A DNA stretch of 64,000 bases from Aliiroseovarius sp. S1339. Lineage in GTDB: Bacteria > Pseudomonadota > Alphaproteobacteria > Rhodobacterales > Rhodobacteraceae. Below, piece by piece: positions 17,421 through 26,056 of this stretch. The DNA lies in the NCBI RefSeq assembly GCF_023195695.1, contig NZ_JALPQG010000003.1, forward strand, positions 124,001 through 188,000, read 5' to 3'. Below the pieces are notes generated by a model. The model did not search any database, was not told the DNA's origin, and saw nothing but the letters and a program-made list of their open reading frames with translations. The position numbers and the translations under genes were made by a program. Each line of letters begins with the position of its first letter. The first letter of the stretch is position 1.

Positions 17421-18009
17421 CACGATCGACATGATCCGACGCGCCCTTTCCCAGCCGGGCAGGGGCAGTTCGGATTTTGATTTGAACCCCGACATTCAAC
17501 TGCCGGAAGGGCGCAAGTTGCGCCCGGCTGGCGTGCTGGTGCCGCTATTGTGGGGTCAAGGTGTTTTGCGCTTGATCCTCACCAAGCGGTCGTCAGCGTT
17601 GAAGCACCACCCCGGTCAAATCTCGTTTCCCGGCGGCAAGGTCGAGCCAGGCGATAAGGATGTCGTCGAGGCCGCACTGCGCGAGGCGCATGAGGAGGTG
17701 GGCTTGCCGCCGAACCATGTCGAGATCATCGGCCAATTGCCTGCGCACGAGACGGTCACGAGCTTTTCCGTAACGCCGATTGTGGGGTTCATCAGGCAGG
17801 ACTTCGACGTTATCGCCGAGGTGGGCGAGGTCGAGGAAGTCTTCACCGTACCCTTCGAACATGTCTCTAACTTGGCTCAATACAGCCAGCAGGGGCGCAT
17901 TTGGCAAGGGCGTATGCGAATGTATGAAACCGTGCCGTTTGGGCCATATTATATTTGGGGTGCGACAGCACGGATGCTGCGCGCGCTGGCCGAAAGGTTG
18001 CCGCAATGA
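17407..18009 (+). CDS. CoA pyrophosphatase, Nudix family
   Basis: A 200-aa Nudix enzyme expected to split CoA and its derivatives into 4'-phosphopantetheine and 3',5'-ADP. The CoA-specific lead LTKRSSALKHHPGQISFPGG (residues 58-77) is directly followed by the Nudix box ending LREAHEEVGL at 100, with the one-residue longer spacing normal for this subfamily. ATG 17407 lies inside the end of hslO (14-bp overlap); a frame reaching back to 17317 would add 30 residues unlike the family. Its TGA overlaps the ATG of the CCA enzyme. Confidence 0.85.
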   Translation: MQVTDTIDMIRRALSQPGRGSSDFDLNPDIQLPEGRKLRPAGVLVPLLWGQGVLRLILTKRSSALKHHPGQISFPGGKVEPGDKDVVEAALREAHEEVGLPPNHVEIIGQLPAHETVTSFSVTPIVGFIRQDFDVIAEVGEVEEVFTVPFEHVSNLAQYSQQGRIWQGRMRMYETVPFGPYYIWGATARMLRALAERLPQ

Positions 18010-19151
18010 CCCGTGTGACCGGTGATTGGATCAACGCGCCCGCTGCCCAGTCGGTGTGCCGCGCGATCGAAGACGCAGGCCATCAGGTGTTCTTTGTCGG
18101 TGGGTGTGTGCGCAACGATCTATTGGGTGTGCCCATCTCAGACCTTGATCTGTCGACGGACGCGTTGCCTGACCAAGTGATGCAGATAGCAACCGCCGCC
18201 GGCATGCGCGCCGTACCGACCGGGATTGATCACGGAACTGTCACAGTTGTCGTGAATGGTGAAGGACTTGAGGTTACGACCTTCCGCAAAGATGTCGAAA
18301 CAGACGGGCGCCGCGCCGTCGTCGCATTTTCCGACAACCTTGAAGATGACGCGCATCGGCGCGATTTCACGATGAACGCGTTATATGCAACACCCGACGG
18401 GCGAATCGTTGATCCTTTGGGCGGGCTGGATGACCTACGGGCGCGCCGGGTGCGGTTTATCGACGACGCGGGCGACCGCATTCGCGAAGACTATCTGCGC
18501 ACCCTTCGCTTCTTTCGGTTTCACGCGTGGTATGGCGATCCTGCGGGCGGTCTTGATGCAGATGGGTTGGCGGGCATATCGGCAAATTTGGATGGGTTAG
18601 AGACGCTTTCGCGCGAACGCGTTGGATCAGAGATGTTGAAACTGCTGGCCGCGCCTGATCCCGCCGCGTCGGTTGCAGCGATGGCGCAAGCTAATGTTTT
18701 TGCCGTTGTTTTGCCGGGTGCGGATGCAACGAGTTTGCCAGTTCTGATCCATCTGGAGGAAGGCCGCGCACCGGATGCGATCCGGCGACTTGCAGCGCTG
18801 GGCGGTGAAGATGTCGGCGAACGTTTGCGTTTGTCAAAGCGCGACCGAAAGCGACTCGATTTGTTGCGGCAGGGCATGGAGTCCGTGACGCAGGCGGGTG
18901 AATTGGCCTATCGGCATGGCGCGCCGGTTGCTGAAGACGTTACGCTCCTGCGGGCGGCACAGATGGGTGTTCCAATGGATATCGACGCCCAGCGTGAGAT
19001 TGAAAAAGGCGCACGAGCGACTTTCCCTGTGAAACCCGCCGACCTATTGCCAGCCTTTACGGGCCCGGCGCTGGGCGCGGAGCTAAAGCGTCTGGAAGAC
19101 CTTTGGGTTGCATCGGGGTTTGAGTTGCAGCGAAAGGATCTGCTGGCGTGA
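18006..19151 (+). CDS. cca: CCA-adding enzyme / tRNA nucleotidyltransferase
   Basis: Class II nucleotidyltransferase that adds or repairs the CCA end of tRNA. The head domain carries GGCVRNDLLG (residues 32-41) and the catalytic pair Asp47/Asp49 in SDLDLSTDA, then RRDFTMNALYA near 117, followed by the helical neck-body. Length is 381 aa. The Rhodobacterales protein lacks a C-terminal HD domain. A poly(A) polymerase role cannot be excluded from sequence alone, although the tRNA in this window has an encoded CCA, which would leave a repair role. The start ATG overlaps the previous stop (ATGA) and the stop overlaps the next GTG. Confidence 0.88.
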   Translation: MTRVTGDWINAPAAQSVCRAIEDAGHQVFFVGGCVRNDLLGVPISDLDLSTDALPDQVMQIATAAGMRAVPTGIDHGTVTVVVNGEGLEVTTFRKDVETDGRRAVVAFSDNLEDDAHRRDFTMNALYATPDGRIVDPLGGLDDLRARRVRFIDDAGDRIREDYLRTLRFFRFHAWYGDPAGGLDADGLAGISANLDGLETLSRERVGSEMLKLLAAPDPAASVAAMAQANVFAVVLPGADATSLPVLIHLEEGRAPDAIRRLAALGGEDVGERLRLSKRDRKRLDLLRQGMESVTQAGELAYRHGAPVAEDVTLLRAAQMGVPMDIDAQREIEKGARATFPVKPADLLPAFTGPALGAELKRLEDLWVASGFELQRKDLLA

Positions 19152-20368
19152 GCGAGACATATGTTATCGAACGGCTGGGTCACTTGGGCGACGGGATTGC
19201 GCCGGGGCCAATCTTTGCGCCGCGCTGCCTGCCGGGCGAAGAAATCACGGGCGAAGTTGTGGACGGGCGCATCGCCGCGCCGCGCATCCTGGTGCCATCG
19301 CCTGATCGGGTGAAGGCGCTTTGCGCACATTACAACGCGTGTGGCGGGTGCGCGCTGCTGCATGCCTCGGACGGTTTCGTGGCCGATTGGAAGGTCGAGG
19401 TTGTCAAAACTGCGCTTGCCGCACACGGGTTGTCACCAGAGTTTCGACCGATCAAAACCTCTCCGCCACGGTCGCGTCGCCGGGCCGTGCTTTCGGCCAA
19501 GCGCGGCAAAAGAGGCGCGATGGTGGGCTTTCACGGGCGCAAGTCAGACGTGATCACCGGGATCGCGAATTGTCAGCTTTTGCACCCTGACATTCTGGCT
19601 GCCTTGCCAGCGCTTGGCGAATTGACGATGTTCGGGGCGACGCGCAGGGGCGAGCTTTCGATAAATGTGGTGCAATCTACCGTCGGGCTGGATGTTTCGG
19701 TCACGGGCGGAAAGCCGCTTGACCGTGGGTTAGAGACTGAATTGGCCCTCGCCGTTCACAAGTTCGGCTTTGCGCGCCTTGCTTGGAACGGCGAGGTTAT
19801 CGCCACCGAAACACCGCCCGCACAGATGTTCGGCACAGCCCCGGTTGTCCCACCCGCCGGTGCGTTCCTGCAAGCCACGCGCGAAGGCGAAGCTGCATTG
19901 CTTGACGCCGTGCGCGAGATTGTTGGAAACGCCAAATCCGTGGTCGACCTGTTTGCTGGCTGTGGCACTTTTGCCCTGCCCCTTGCCCAATCAGCGAATG
20001 TCTTGGCGGTCGAAGGTCACGCCGCGATGACCGACGCGCTTTCGCTGGGCTGGCGTAGAACCCATGGTCTGCGCCACGTCACCACCGAGGTGCGCGATCT
20101 TTTCCGCAATCCAATGATGGCTGATGATCTTGCGGCATTCGACGCAGCCGTGATCGACCCGCCCCGCGCAGGCGCCGAGGCGCAGGTTGAGCACCTCGCG
20201 GCCTCGGACATCAAACGAATCGCCATGGTGTCTTGTAATTCGGTAAGCTTTGCGCGCGACGCCAAGACGCTTGTCGATGCGGGTTACACGCTGAATTGGG
20301 TGCAGGTTGTCGATCAATTCCGCTGGTCAACACATGTCGAACAGGTCGCGAGCTTCACCAAATCCTGA
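19148..20368 (+). CDS. 23S rRNA (uracil-C5) methyltransferase, RlmD/TrmA family
   Basis: SAM-dependent uracil-C5 methyltransferase, probably of 23S rRNA. The iron-sulfur cysteines Cys59, Cys65, Cys68 and Cys142 are in the RlmD pattern (C-x5-C-x2-C...C). The SAM site is LFAGCGTFALP (near 265), followed by DPPRAGA and the catalytic Cys in SCNSVSFARD. A short TRAM-like N-terminus precedes. At 406 aa it is compact. The GTG start overlaps the cca stop by 4 bp (GTGA), implying coupling. Which uracil it modifies cannot be read from sequence. Confidence 0.87.
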   Translation: MSETYVIERLGHLGDGIAPGPIFAPRCLPGEEITGEVVDGRIAAPRILVPSPDRVKALCAHYNACGGCALLHASDGFVADWKVEVVKTALAAHGLSPEFRPIKTSPPRSRRRAVLSAKRGKRGAMVGFHGRKSDVITGIANCQLLHPDILAALPALGELTMFGATRRGELSINVVQSTVGLDVSVTGGKPLDRGLETELALAVHKFGFARLAWNGEVIATETPPAQMFGTAPVVPPAGAFLQATREGEAALLDAVREIVGNAKSVVDLFAGCGTFALPLAQSANVLAVEGHAAMTDALSLGWRRTHGLRHVTTEVRDLFRNPMMADDLAAFDAAVIDPPRAGAEAQVEHLAASDIKRIAMVSCNSVSFARDAKTLVDAGYTLNWVQVVDQFRWSTHVEQVASFTKS

Positions 20369-20472
20369 CACTTGGTCTGTTTCGCCGATAAGGCGACCTC
20401 ATAGCAAATTGGCTTGTGTTGTGGCCATTCTGTTCTACCATGTCCAAAAAAGAGAGCAGTTTGGGACATACA

Positions 20473-20967
20473 ATGAGAGCCGCTTTAACGATCCTAGCCG
20501 TCCTGTCTTTGGTCTTTGTGGCCTCATGCGGGCCCAAACGATACAGTTACGATGGGCCAGAAGTGACGCAGATTGTCGTCAACAAAGGCGCGCGGAAGAT
20601 GTATCTGATGCATGGCACAGAAATTCTGAAAAGCTATCGCATCGAGTTGGGCTTCGCGCCGGAAGGCCGCAAGAAATACGAAGGCGATGGCAAGACGCCC
20701 GAAGGTCGCTATGTGATCGACCGACGCAACCCGAAAAGCGCGTTCTATCTGTCGATTGGTGTATCCTACCCCAACCGTCAGGACGTCGACGCCGCCCGTG
20801 CAGTCGGACGCAAACCCGGCGGTGAGATCTTTATTCACGGCGGGCGGCGCCCAAAAGACCCGAAGCGGCCAGATTGGACTGCCGGTTGCATATCAGTCAA
20901 AAATCACGAAATGCGCGAAATTTTCACGATGATCCGATTGGGCACCGTGATTGATATCAACCCGTAA
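20473..20967 (+). CDS. L,D-transpeptidase (YkuD) lipoprotein
   Basis: A 164-aa periplasmic lipoprotein: signal peptide with lipobox VASC and lipidated Cys19. The YkuD catalytic block is IHGGRRP... followed by TAGCISVKN, with the active Cys in AGC. Such enzymes form 3-3 crosslinks in peptidoglycan or attach proteins to it. ATG 20473 gives a proper signal peptide; an upstream ATG at 20416 would place 19 residues before it. The first of three adjacent envelope genes, it ends at a hairpin shared with the convergent CAP gene. Confidence 0.87.
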   Translation: MRAALTILAVLSLVFVASCGPKRYSYDGPEVTQIVVNKGARKMYLMHGTEILKSYRIELGFAPEGRKKYEGDGKTPEGRYVIDRRNPKSAFYLSIGVSYPNRQDVDAARAVGRKPGGEIFIHGGRRPKDPKRPDWTAGCISVKNHEMREIFTMIRLGTVIDINP

Positions 20968-20977
20968 TGCTGGAACG

Positions 20978-21000
20978 GATGGGTGGCTTAACCACCCATC
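20978..21000. terminator. Weak hairpin between the transpeptidase and CAP genes
   Basis: A 9-bp perfect stem (GATGGGTGG / CCACCCATC) with a 5-base loop that overlaps the last codons of the convergent CAP gene. There is no T-run on either side, so termination is uncertain. Confidence 0.4.
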
Positions 21001-21482
21001 TCCATCACCCACCAAATCTTACCGTTGCGCTCCTGAAGCCACGCGAAGCCAAGCTCTCGGGCGCGGGGGTCTAGGATGATCCGCCGCGTGTCGGGCTTGT
21101 TCATCCAAGCCGACAGGGTTTGAAGTTCCGTTTCGAACGTCTCTGAGATGTTTTCACCTAGATACGTGCCCGAATACCCCGCGCGACGGGCGCGGTCGAT
21201 TGGGGATGAGCCGTCAGAGCCAAAGTGCCAAGGCCGGTTCTGCACCGACATGTCACGCGCATGGGTCAAGGCGGCAGCGTTCAGCTGCGAATTCAGGCGC
21301 ACAGGTTGCGCACCTGCGGCTTGGCGCAGTTGGTTGATGCTGTCCAGCATCCGGTATTGAACCTTTGACGTCTGTCCAGACGAGATTCGATAGATATTTA
21401 CTCCGCCACCGGTGCCGGAAGTCCCTACGTCACAAGCGGACAGGGCCACTGTTGCGGCGATCGCCATCAAAAACACACGCAT
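20988..21482 (-). CDS. CAP-domain lipoprotein
   Basis: A 164-aa secreted CAP (SCP/PR-1-like) protein. The signal peptide ends in lipobox LSAC with Cys17. The CAP domain spans about 50-160, with His in THARDMSVQNRPWHFG and the GENIS block; the C-terminus (WWVMEMGG) is typical of short bacterial CAP proteins. Function in bacteria is poorly known; some are calcium-binding or envelope-associated. ATG 21482 is preceded by GAGAGAC; the longer frame from 21563 adds 27 residues before the signal peptide and is rejected. It is divergent from the Tat-exported transpeptidase. Confidence 0.82.
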   Translation of the reverse strand: MRVFLMAIAATVALSACDVGTSGTGGGVNIYRISSGQTSKVQYRMLDSINQLRQAAGAQPVRLNSQLNAAALTHARDMSVQNRPWHFGSDGSSPIDRARRAGYSGTYLGENISETFETELQTLSAWMNKPDTRRIILDPRARELGFAWLQERNGKIWWVMEMGG

Positions 21483-21651
21483 GATCTGTCTCTCATCCAA
21501 AAAACGTTGTATCTGTGACTGTCTATCGCGAGTATTGCGAAGTAGCAAATGACGGCTATGCAAGAATAGGCCGATAACACCCGTTTGATTTGCGGCTGAT
21601 GCGTTCGCGCAATATATGACTACGGAACAAGTGAACTATTGGAGATGAGTA

Positions 21652-22254
21652 ATGCGGAAAATACCTGAAGCCCAGTTGGGCAGACGCGCATTTCTTGGGG
21701 GAACGATTGCTGCGGCAAGCGGGTTGGCCACGCCCGCGCTGGCGCAGTTTGCCAACACGACCCAAGGCGAACGCGACCTGACCGAGGTGGTTAAGCGCAA
21801 TACCTCAAGCTTCCGGGCTTTGAACTGGCAGCCCTATTTCAGCAACACGCGCAATGGTGCGATTCTGGTCGATATCAGCTCGCGTTGTCTGCACTATTGG
21901 TCCGAGGATCAGTCAATCTATCGGCTGTTCCCAACCTCTGTGCCGCTGACCGAGGACCTGACACGGCGTGGCCGCACCAGCGTTATTCGCAAAGTTGAAG
22001 GCCCGTCATGGGCGCCAACCCCGGCGATGATAAAACGCAACCCGGAATGGCCGCCCTTTGTTGGGCCGGGCCCAGACAACCCGCTTGGCACACATGCGCT
22101 GTACCTGAGCTGGAAATATTACCGAATCCACGGCACCCACGACACGCGCAAAATTGGGCGTCAGTCGTCAAACGGGTGCATCGGCCTGTACAACCGCAAC
22201 ATTGCCGAGCTGTTCAGCTATGCTAAAAACGGCACGCAGGTGTTGTTGATCTAA
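21652..22254 (+). CDS. Tat-exported L,D-transpeptidase (YkuD)
   Basis: A 200-aa periplasmic transpeptidase. The N-terminus has a twin-arginine signal (GRRAFLGG, Arg11-Arg12) and an ALA cleavage site near residue 31. The YkuD block reads IHGTHD... followed by SSNGCIGLYN, so the catalytic Cys lies in NGC rather than AGC. GGAGATGAGTA precedes the ATG. It belongs to a different YkuD subgroup from the lipoprotein 700 bp upstream, so the two are unlikely to be recent duplicates. The gene ends at a strong bidirectional terminator. Confidence 0.88.
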   Translation: MRKIPEAQLGRRAFLGGTIAAASGLATPALAQFANTTQGERDLTEVVKRNTSSFRALNWQPYFSNTRNGAILVDISSRCLHYWSEDQSIYRLFPTSVPLTEDLTRRGRTSVIRKVEGPSWAPTPAMIKRNPEWPPFVGPGPDNPLGTHALYLSWKYYRIHGTHDTRKIGRQSSNGCIGLYNRNIAELFSYAKNGTQVLLI

Positions 22255-22276
22255 GCGCAACCCGTATCAGACAAAC

Positions 22277-22308
22277 AAAAAGCCCCGCCAGTTAAGCGGG
22301 GCTTTTTT
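22277..22308. terminator. Bidirectional terminator between the transpeptidase and trxA
   Basis: A 12-bp perfect stem (AAAAAGCCCCGC / GCGGGGCTTTTT) with a 7-base loop between convergent genes and six T on the plus strand. Confidence 0.92.
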
Positions 22309-22327
22309 GGTTGCGGCGGATCGTTGA

Positions 22328-22648
22328 TCAGACGCTTTCGTCAATCCACGATTGCAACGCGGCTTTCGGGGCTGCGCCGACTTTGTTGGATACAACTTGC
22401 CCGTCTTTGAACATGAACAGCGCCGGAATTCCGCGCACGCCCATCTGCGCGGGCGAGTTCGGATTTTCGTCCACGTTGACCTTCACGATCTTGATCTTGC
22501 CTTCGTACTCGGTCGCCAATTCTTCAAGCGCCGGGCCGATTTGCTTGCAGGGACCGCACCATTCGGCCCAGAAATCGACGATAACGGGAAGGTCCGCCTG
22601 GCGCACTTCTTGCTCGAAGGTGGCATCGGTGACAGCTACAGTTGCCAT
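22328..22648 (-). CDS. trxA: Thioredoxin
   Basis: A 106-aa cytoplasmic thioredoxin reducing protein disulfides. The active site WCGPC has Cys31 and Cys34, the buried Asp is in VDFWAEW, and the cis-proline loop is in [25 protein letters not shown] precedes the ATG. It lies 36 bp downstream of addA on the same strand, so it may be read from that operon as well as from its own promoter. Confidence 0.96.
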   Translation of the reverse strand: MATVAVTDATFEQEVRQADLPVIVDFWAEWCGPCKQIGPALEELATEYEGKIKIVKVNVDENPNSPAQMGVRGIPALFMFKDGQVVSNKVGAAPKAALQSWIDESV

Positions 22649-22684
22649 GTTGTGTTCTCCTGATAACTATATGTTGTGGTGAAC

Positions 22685-25600
22685 CTAGGTAGGCAGACAG
22701 GTTGCGTCAAGGCGGCTGAAGGCTTCATCCACCAAAGCATTATCGAAACGCATCAATTCACGGCTTTGTGTCCAAAGGATCGCCGTGTGCACCGCCCGGT
22801 CAGGATAGATCTGGCCAAGGACGGCGCGATATGCCCCCAATTGCCGCAACAGCCCATCAGGTGTTTCGGCAGGCGTGGCGGGCACAACTCGATTGGTTTT
22901 AAAATCCACGGCCAAAACTTCGTCGTCAGTAACAATAAGCCGGTCGATCACCCCGTGCAGAATGCGTTCGGGAAATTGGTCTAGGGTCGCGGTGATCGGC
23001 ACCTCGGCCAGATCGGAATTGGCGAAAATCGGGGCAAGGGTGGGTGTGGTCAGAACCTCGGCCGCTTCGGTCAGTAAGGCGGACTGCTCGGCCTGCGAAG
23101 CGCGATCGTCGCCGGTGCCCAACAAGAACTGCGTGGTGGCCGCCCATTTGGATTGTGGGATCAGGGGAAGGTGCTCCAACAGCAGGTGAATCTGATGCCC
23201 ACGCCGTAAGGCATCATCGATGTCGCCAAATGCGGACTCGCCGGGCAATGCCTTCGCGCCACCCAGATCGGACGGAGAGATCGCTTTGGCTGCCGTTGCC
23301 GGCGCCTCTACGCGGGTACTGAGCCAAACCGGTAGCGACGGCGGTTTGGTTGGGTCATCCTGCGGCGGGTTTAAGGCCGGGGCCGACCATTCCCCCATTT
23401 CGAACCGTTTGCCGGGCCCGGTCGGGAAATCGAAATTGACGCCCGCCGCTTTGTTCATCGCGCTTTCGCAAATCCGATACCAGACATCAGACTCCGGCTT
23501 GCCAATATCGCCCGCCGCGGACAGAATCAGCCACTGTTCGGCGCGCGTCATCGCGACATAAAGCAGCCGCGTGCGTTCTTCGATCTCGGCGGTCTTGATG
23601 GTCTCGGCGACCTGTTCAATAACCTCGGTGCGGTCCTCTTTGCTGGGCGAAAAGAACGCTTGCCCGTCGGGCAGTTTTGCCACTGATGGCATTGACGACG
23701 CCTTGCGCTGCGCAAGGTCCGGCAGAATCACGATCGGCGCTTCCAACCCTTTCGAGCCATGCACAGTCATCACCCGCACTTGATTCCCGACCGAATCCAT
23801 CTGCCGCTTAATTGTAACCTCGTCGGACTGAAGCCAGGTCAGAAAACCGGTCAGGCTGGGCGTCCCGGACCGTTCATACCCCATCGCCTGCGCCAACAGT
23901 GCGTCGATGCCGTCTTCGGCCTCGTGCCCCAATCGTGCCAGCAGCTTTTTTCGACCGCCATGCCGGGTCAGGGCGCGTTCTAACAGCTCATAGGGCCGCA
24001 GGAAATCCGCCGAATCCCGCAAATCCTGCAAGACGCGCATAGTGTCGGGGAAGTTTTCGGCCTGCTCGGACAGCGCGCGCCACAGAAACTTGCCCTTGGC
24101 TCGCGGATGCGCCATTCGGAACAGGTCGTCCTCGGACCACCCAAACAGAGGCGATCGCAGAGCGGCGGCGAGTGACAAATCATCCTCGGGCGTGGCAAGG
24201 AACGATAGGACGGCGGTCAAGTCTTTGACCGCAAGTTCGGCGCCTATCTTCAACTGATCGGCGCCCGCAGTCGGAATTGCGCGGGCTTTGCAGGCGCGGA
24301 TAATCTCGTGAAAGAGTTCCTTGCGCGACCGGACGAGGACCAAAATGTCGCCCGCCTTGACCGCACGGGTTTCGCCATTTTCACCCAGAATAGTCTCTGT
24401 TTTGATCATGCGATCAATATCATCGGCGATATGTTCGGCCAGTTGCACACGATGGTCTTGTGGCGATGGAAGGTCGACCGGATCGTTCCAGTCACGATCT
24501 TCGTCATGCTTCACAGGCTCAATCACCGGCCACACATCAACGCGCCCCGGTTTTTGATTGAAGAAGGCGTGGTGCAGGAAATCACCGCCCAGACCGTTCC
24601 GCGACTGAAGCGCCATGTCGACAAATTCCAAAATCGCGCGTGATGACCGGAAGGAATAGTCCAGCGGCATCTGAACCAGACCGCGCCCAATTTGAGATAG
24701 GCGGTCAGAAAACGTGGCCTTCATCCGGTCGAACGCGGCCGGCTCCGCCCCTTGGAAGGAATAGATTGACTGCTTTGGATCCCCGACGACGAAGATCGTG
24801 CGCTCTACTCCGTCGCGCGCGCCTGATCCGCTGGTAAACTCGCGCGCAAGATTGTCGATGATGCGCCATTGTGCGGGGCTGGTGTCCTGCGCTTCGTCCA
24901 CCAGAATGTGATCGATGCCACCGTCCAACCGGAACAGGACCCAAGAAGCGATTGACGGATCGGTCAGGATCGCCCCTGCTTTCAGGATCAGGTCGTCGAA
25001 ATCCAGCCAGCCACGATCAAGCTTGGCCGCTTCGTAAAGCTGCACGAAGTGGTGTGCGAAACCGTGCAGCGCGCGGGTGCGCTTGACGTTGGCAAGGGCA
25101 ATTCGGGACTTACGAGCGTCTTCGACCCGCAGCATGAAATCTTCAAGTTGGGGCATGATAGCGGCGCAGGCCCCTTCCCGCGTCGCCTTGGTCGGAAAGG
25201 ACCCTATCTTGGCGGAATATGGCGAAGACTGTAGGATCATGAAGCGTGCGCAGCGGGCAAGAATATCAAGGGATGGCGTGCTGAAATCGGCACCTGCAAG
25301 GTGATTTGCCGCCTTTTGTTCAGTGCTGCTGCCGGTTTTCAATGTATCGGCCAAGGTGCTGAGCATTTGCAGATCACCGGGATGGAACAGCTCATCCAAT
25401 ATGGTCTGCTCGTCGGTTGTGGGCGCAATGCCGAACCACTCAGCAATTTCTCTGTCCGAGGGTTGATCGACAAACAGCGTGCGGTTGCCGGTGATGTCGG
25501 CGGTCAGCCGGTCCATATCCTCGCCGGTGAAGTGTTGCGATAGGGCGATCACATAGTGCGCCAACGGCCCCTCGCTCATCCGATCAAGAATATCGGCGCG

Positions 25601-26056
25601 CAGATCATTTGCCGCGCGATCATCCATTTCGGTGAATTGGGGCGATACGCCAGCCTCCATCGGGAAGCGCCGCAGAAGGGACGCGGCATAGGCGTGGATG
25701 GTTTGGATTTTCAATCCGCCGGGCGTTTCAATGGCGCGGGCAAACAGCTGTCGCGCCAGTGAAAGATCGCGCGCGCCTTCAAGGCCCAGCTCGTCCAGCG
25801 CCTCGATCAGCGCGTCATCATCCTTCATCGCCCATTCGCCAAGGCGTTTGAAAAGGCGATTCTGCATCTCGCTGGCCGCAGCCTTGGTATAGGTCAGGCA
25901 CAGGATGTTCTGCGGCGATACACCGTCCAAAAGCAATCTGGCAACGCGGTCAGTCAGAACGCGTGTTTTGCCTGACCCCGCATTGGCCGATAACCAAGTC
26001 GAGTTTTGTGGGTCCGCCGCGCGGATTTGGCTATGGGTCGCGTCGTCGCGTTTCAT
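22685..26056 (-). CDS. addA: AddA helicase-nuclease subunit
   Basis: Large subunit of the AddAB complex that processes double-strand breaks for RecA loading. The UvrD-type Walker A is SANAGSGKT (23-31), DEAQDTSPAQW is the Walker B region near residue 380, and VMTVHGSKGLEAPIV is helicase motif V. The C-terminal PD-(D/E)xK nuclease shows VDFKTNR near 1075. At 1123 aa it matches the alphaproteobacterial form. Its ATG overlaps the addB stop by 4 bp (ATGA), ensuring equal expression of the two subunits. Confidence 0.95.
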   Translation of the reverse strand: MKRDDATHSQIRAADPQNSTWLSANAGSGKTRVLTDRVARLLLDGVSPQNILCLTYTKAAASEMQNRLFKRLGEWAMKDDDALIEALDELGLEGARDLSLARQLFARAIETPGGLKIQTIHAYAASLLRRFPMEAGVSPQFTEMDDRAANDLRADILDRMSEGPLAHYVIALSQHFTGEDMDRLTADITGNRTLFVDQPSDREIAEWFGIAPTTDEQTILDELFHPGDLQMLSTLADTLKTGSSTEQKAANHLAGADFSTPSLDILARCARFMILQSSPYSAKIGSFPTKATREGACAAIMPQLEDFMLRVEDARKSRIALANVKRTRALHGFAHHFVQLYEAAKLDRGWLDFDDLILKAGAILTDPSIASWVLFRLDGGIDHILVDEAQDTSPAQWRIIDNLAREFTSGSGARDGVERTIFVVGDPKQSIYSFQGAEPAAFDRMKATFSDRLSQIGRGLVQMPLDYSFRSSRAILEFVDMALQSRNGLGGDFLHHAFFNQKPGRVDVWPVIEPVKHDEDRDWNDPVDLPSPQDHRVQLAEHIADDIDRMIKTETILGENGETRAVKAGDILVLVRSRKELFHEIIRACKARAIPTAGADQLKIGAELAVKDLTAVLSFLATPEDDLSLAAALRSPLFGWSEDDLFRMAHPRAKGKFLWRALSEQAENFPDTMRVLQDLRDSADFLRPYELLERALTRHGGRKKLLARLGHEAEDGIDALLAQAMGYERSGTPSLTGFLTWLQSDEVTIKRQMDSVGNQVRVMTVHGSKGLEAPIVILPDLAQRKASSMPSVAKLPDGQAFFSPSKEDRTEVIEQVAETIKTAEIEERTRLLYVAMTRAEQWLILSAAGDIGKPESDVWYRICESAMNKAAGVNFDFPTGPGKRFEMGEWSAPALNPPQDDPTKPPSLPVWLSTRVEAPATAAKAISPSDLGGAKALPGESAFGDIDDALRRGHQIHLLLEHLPLIPQSKWAATTQFLLGTGDDRASQAEQSALLTEAAEVLTTPTLAPIFANSDLAEVPITATLDQFPERILHGVIDRLIVTDDEVLAVDFKTNRVVPATPAETPDGLLRQLGAYRAVLGQIYPDRAVHTAILWTQSRELMRFDNALVDEAFSRLDATCLPT

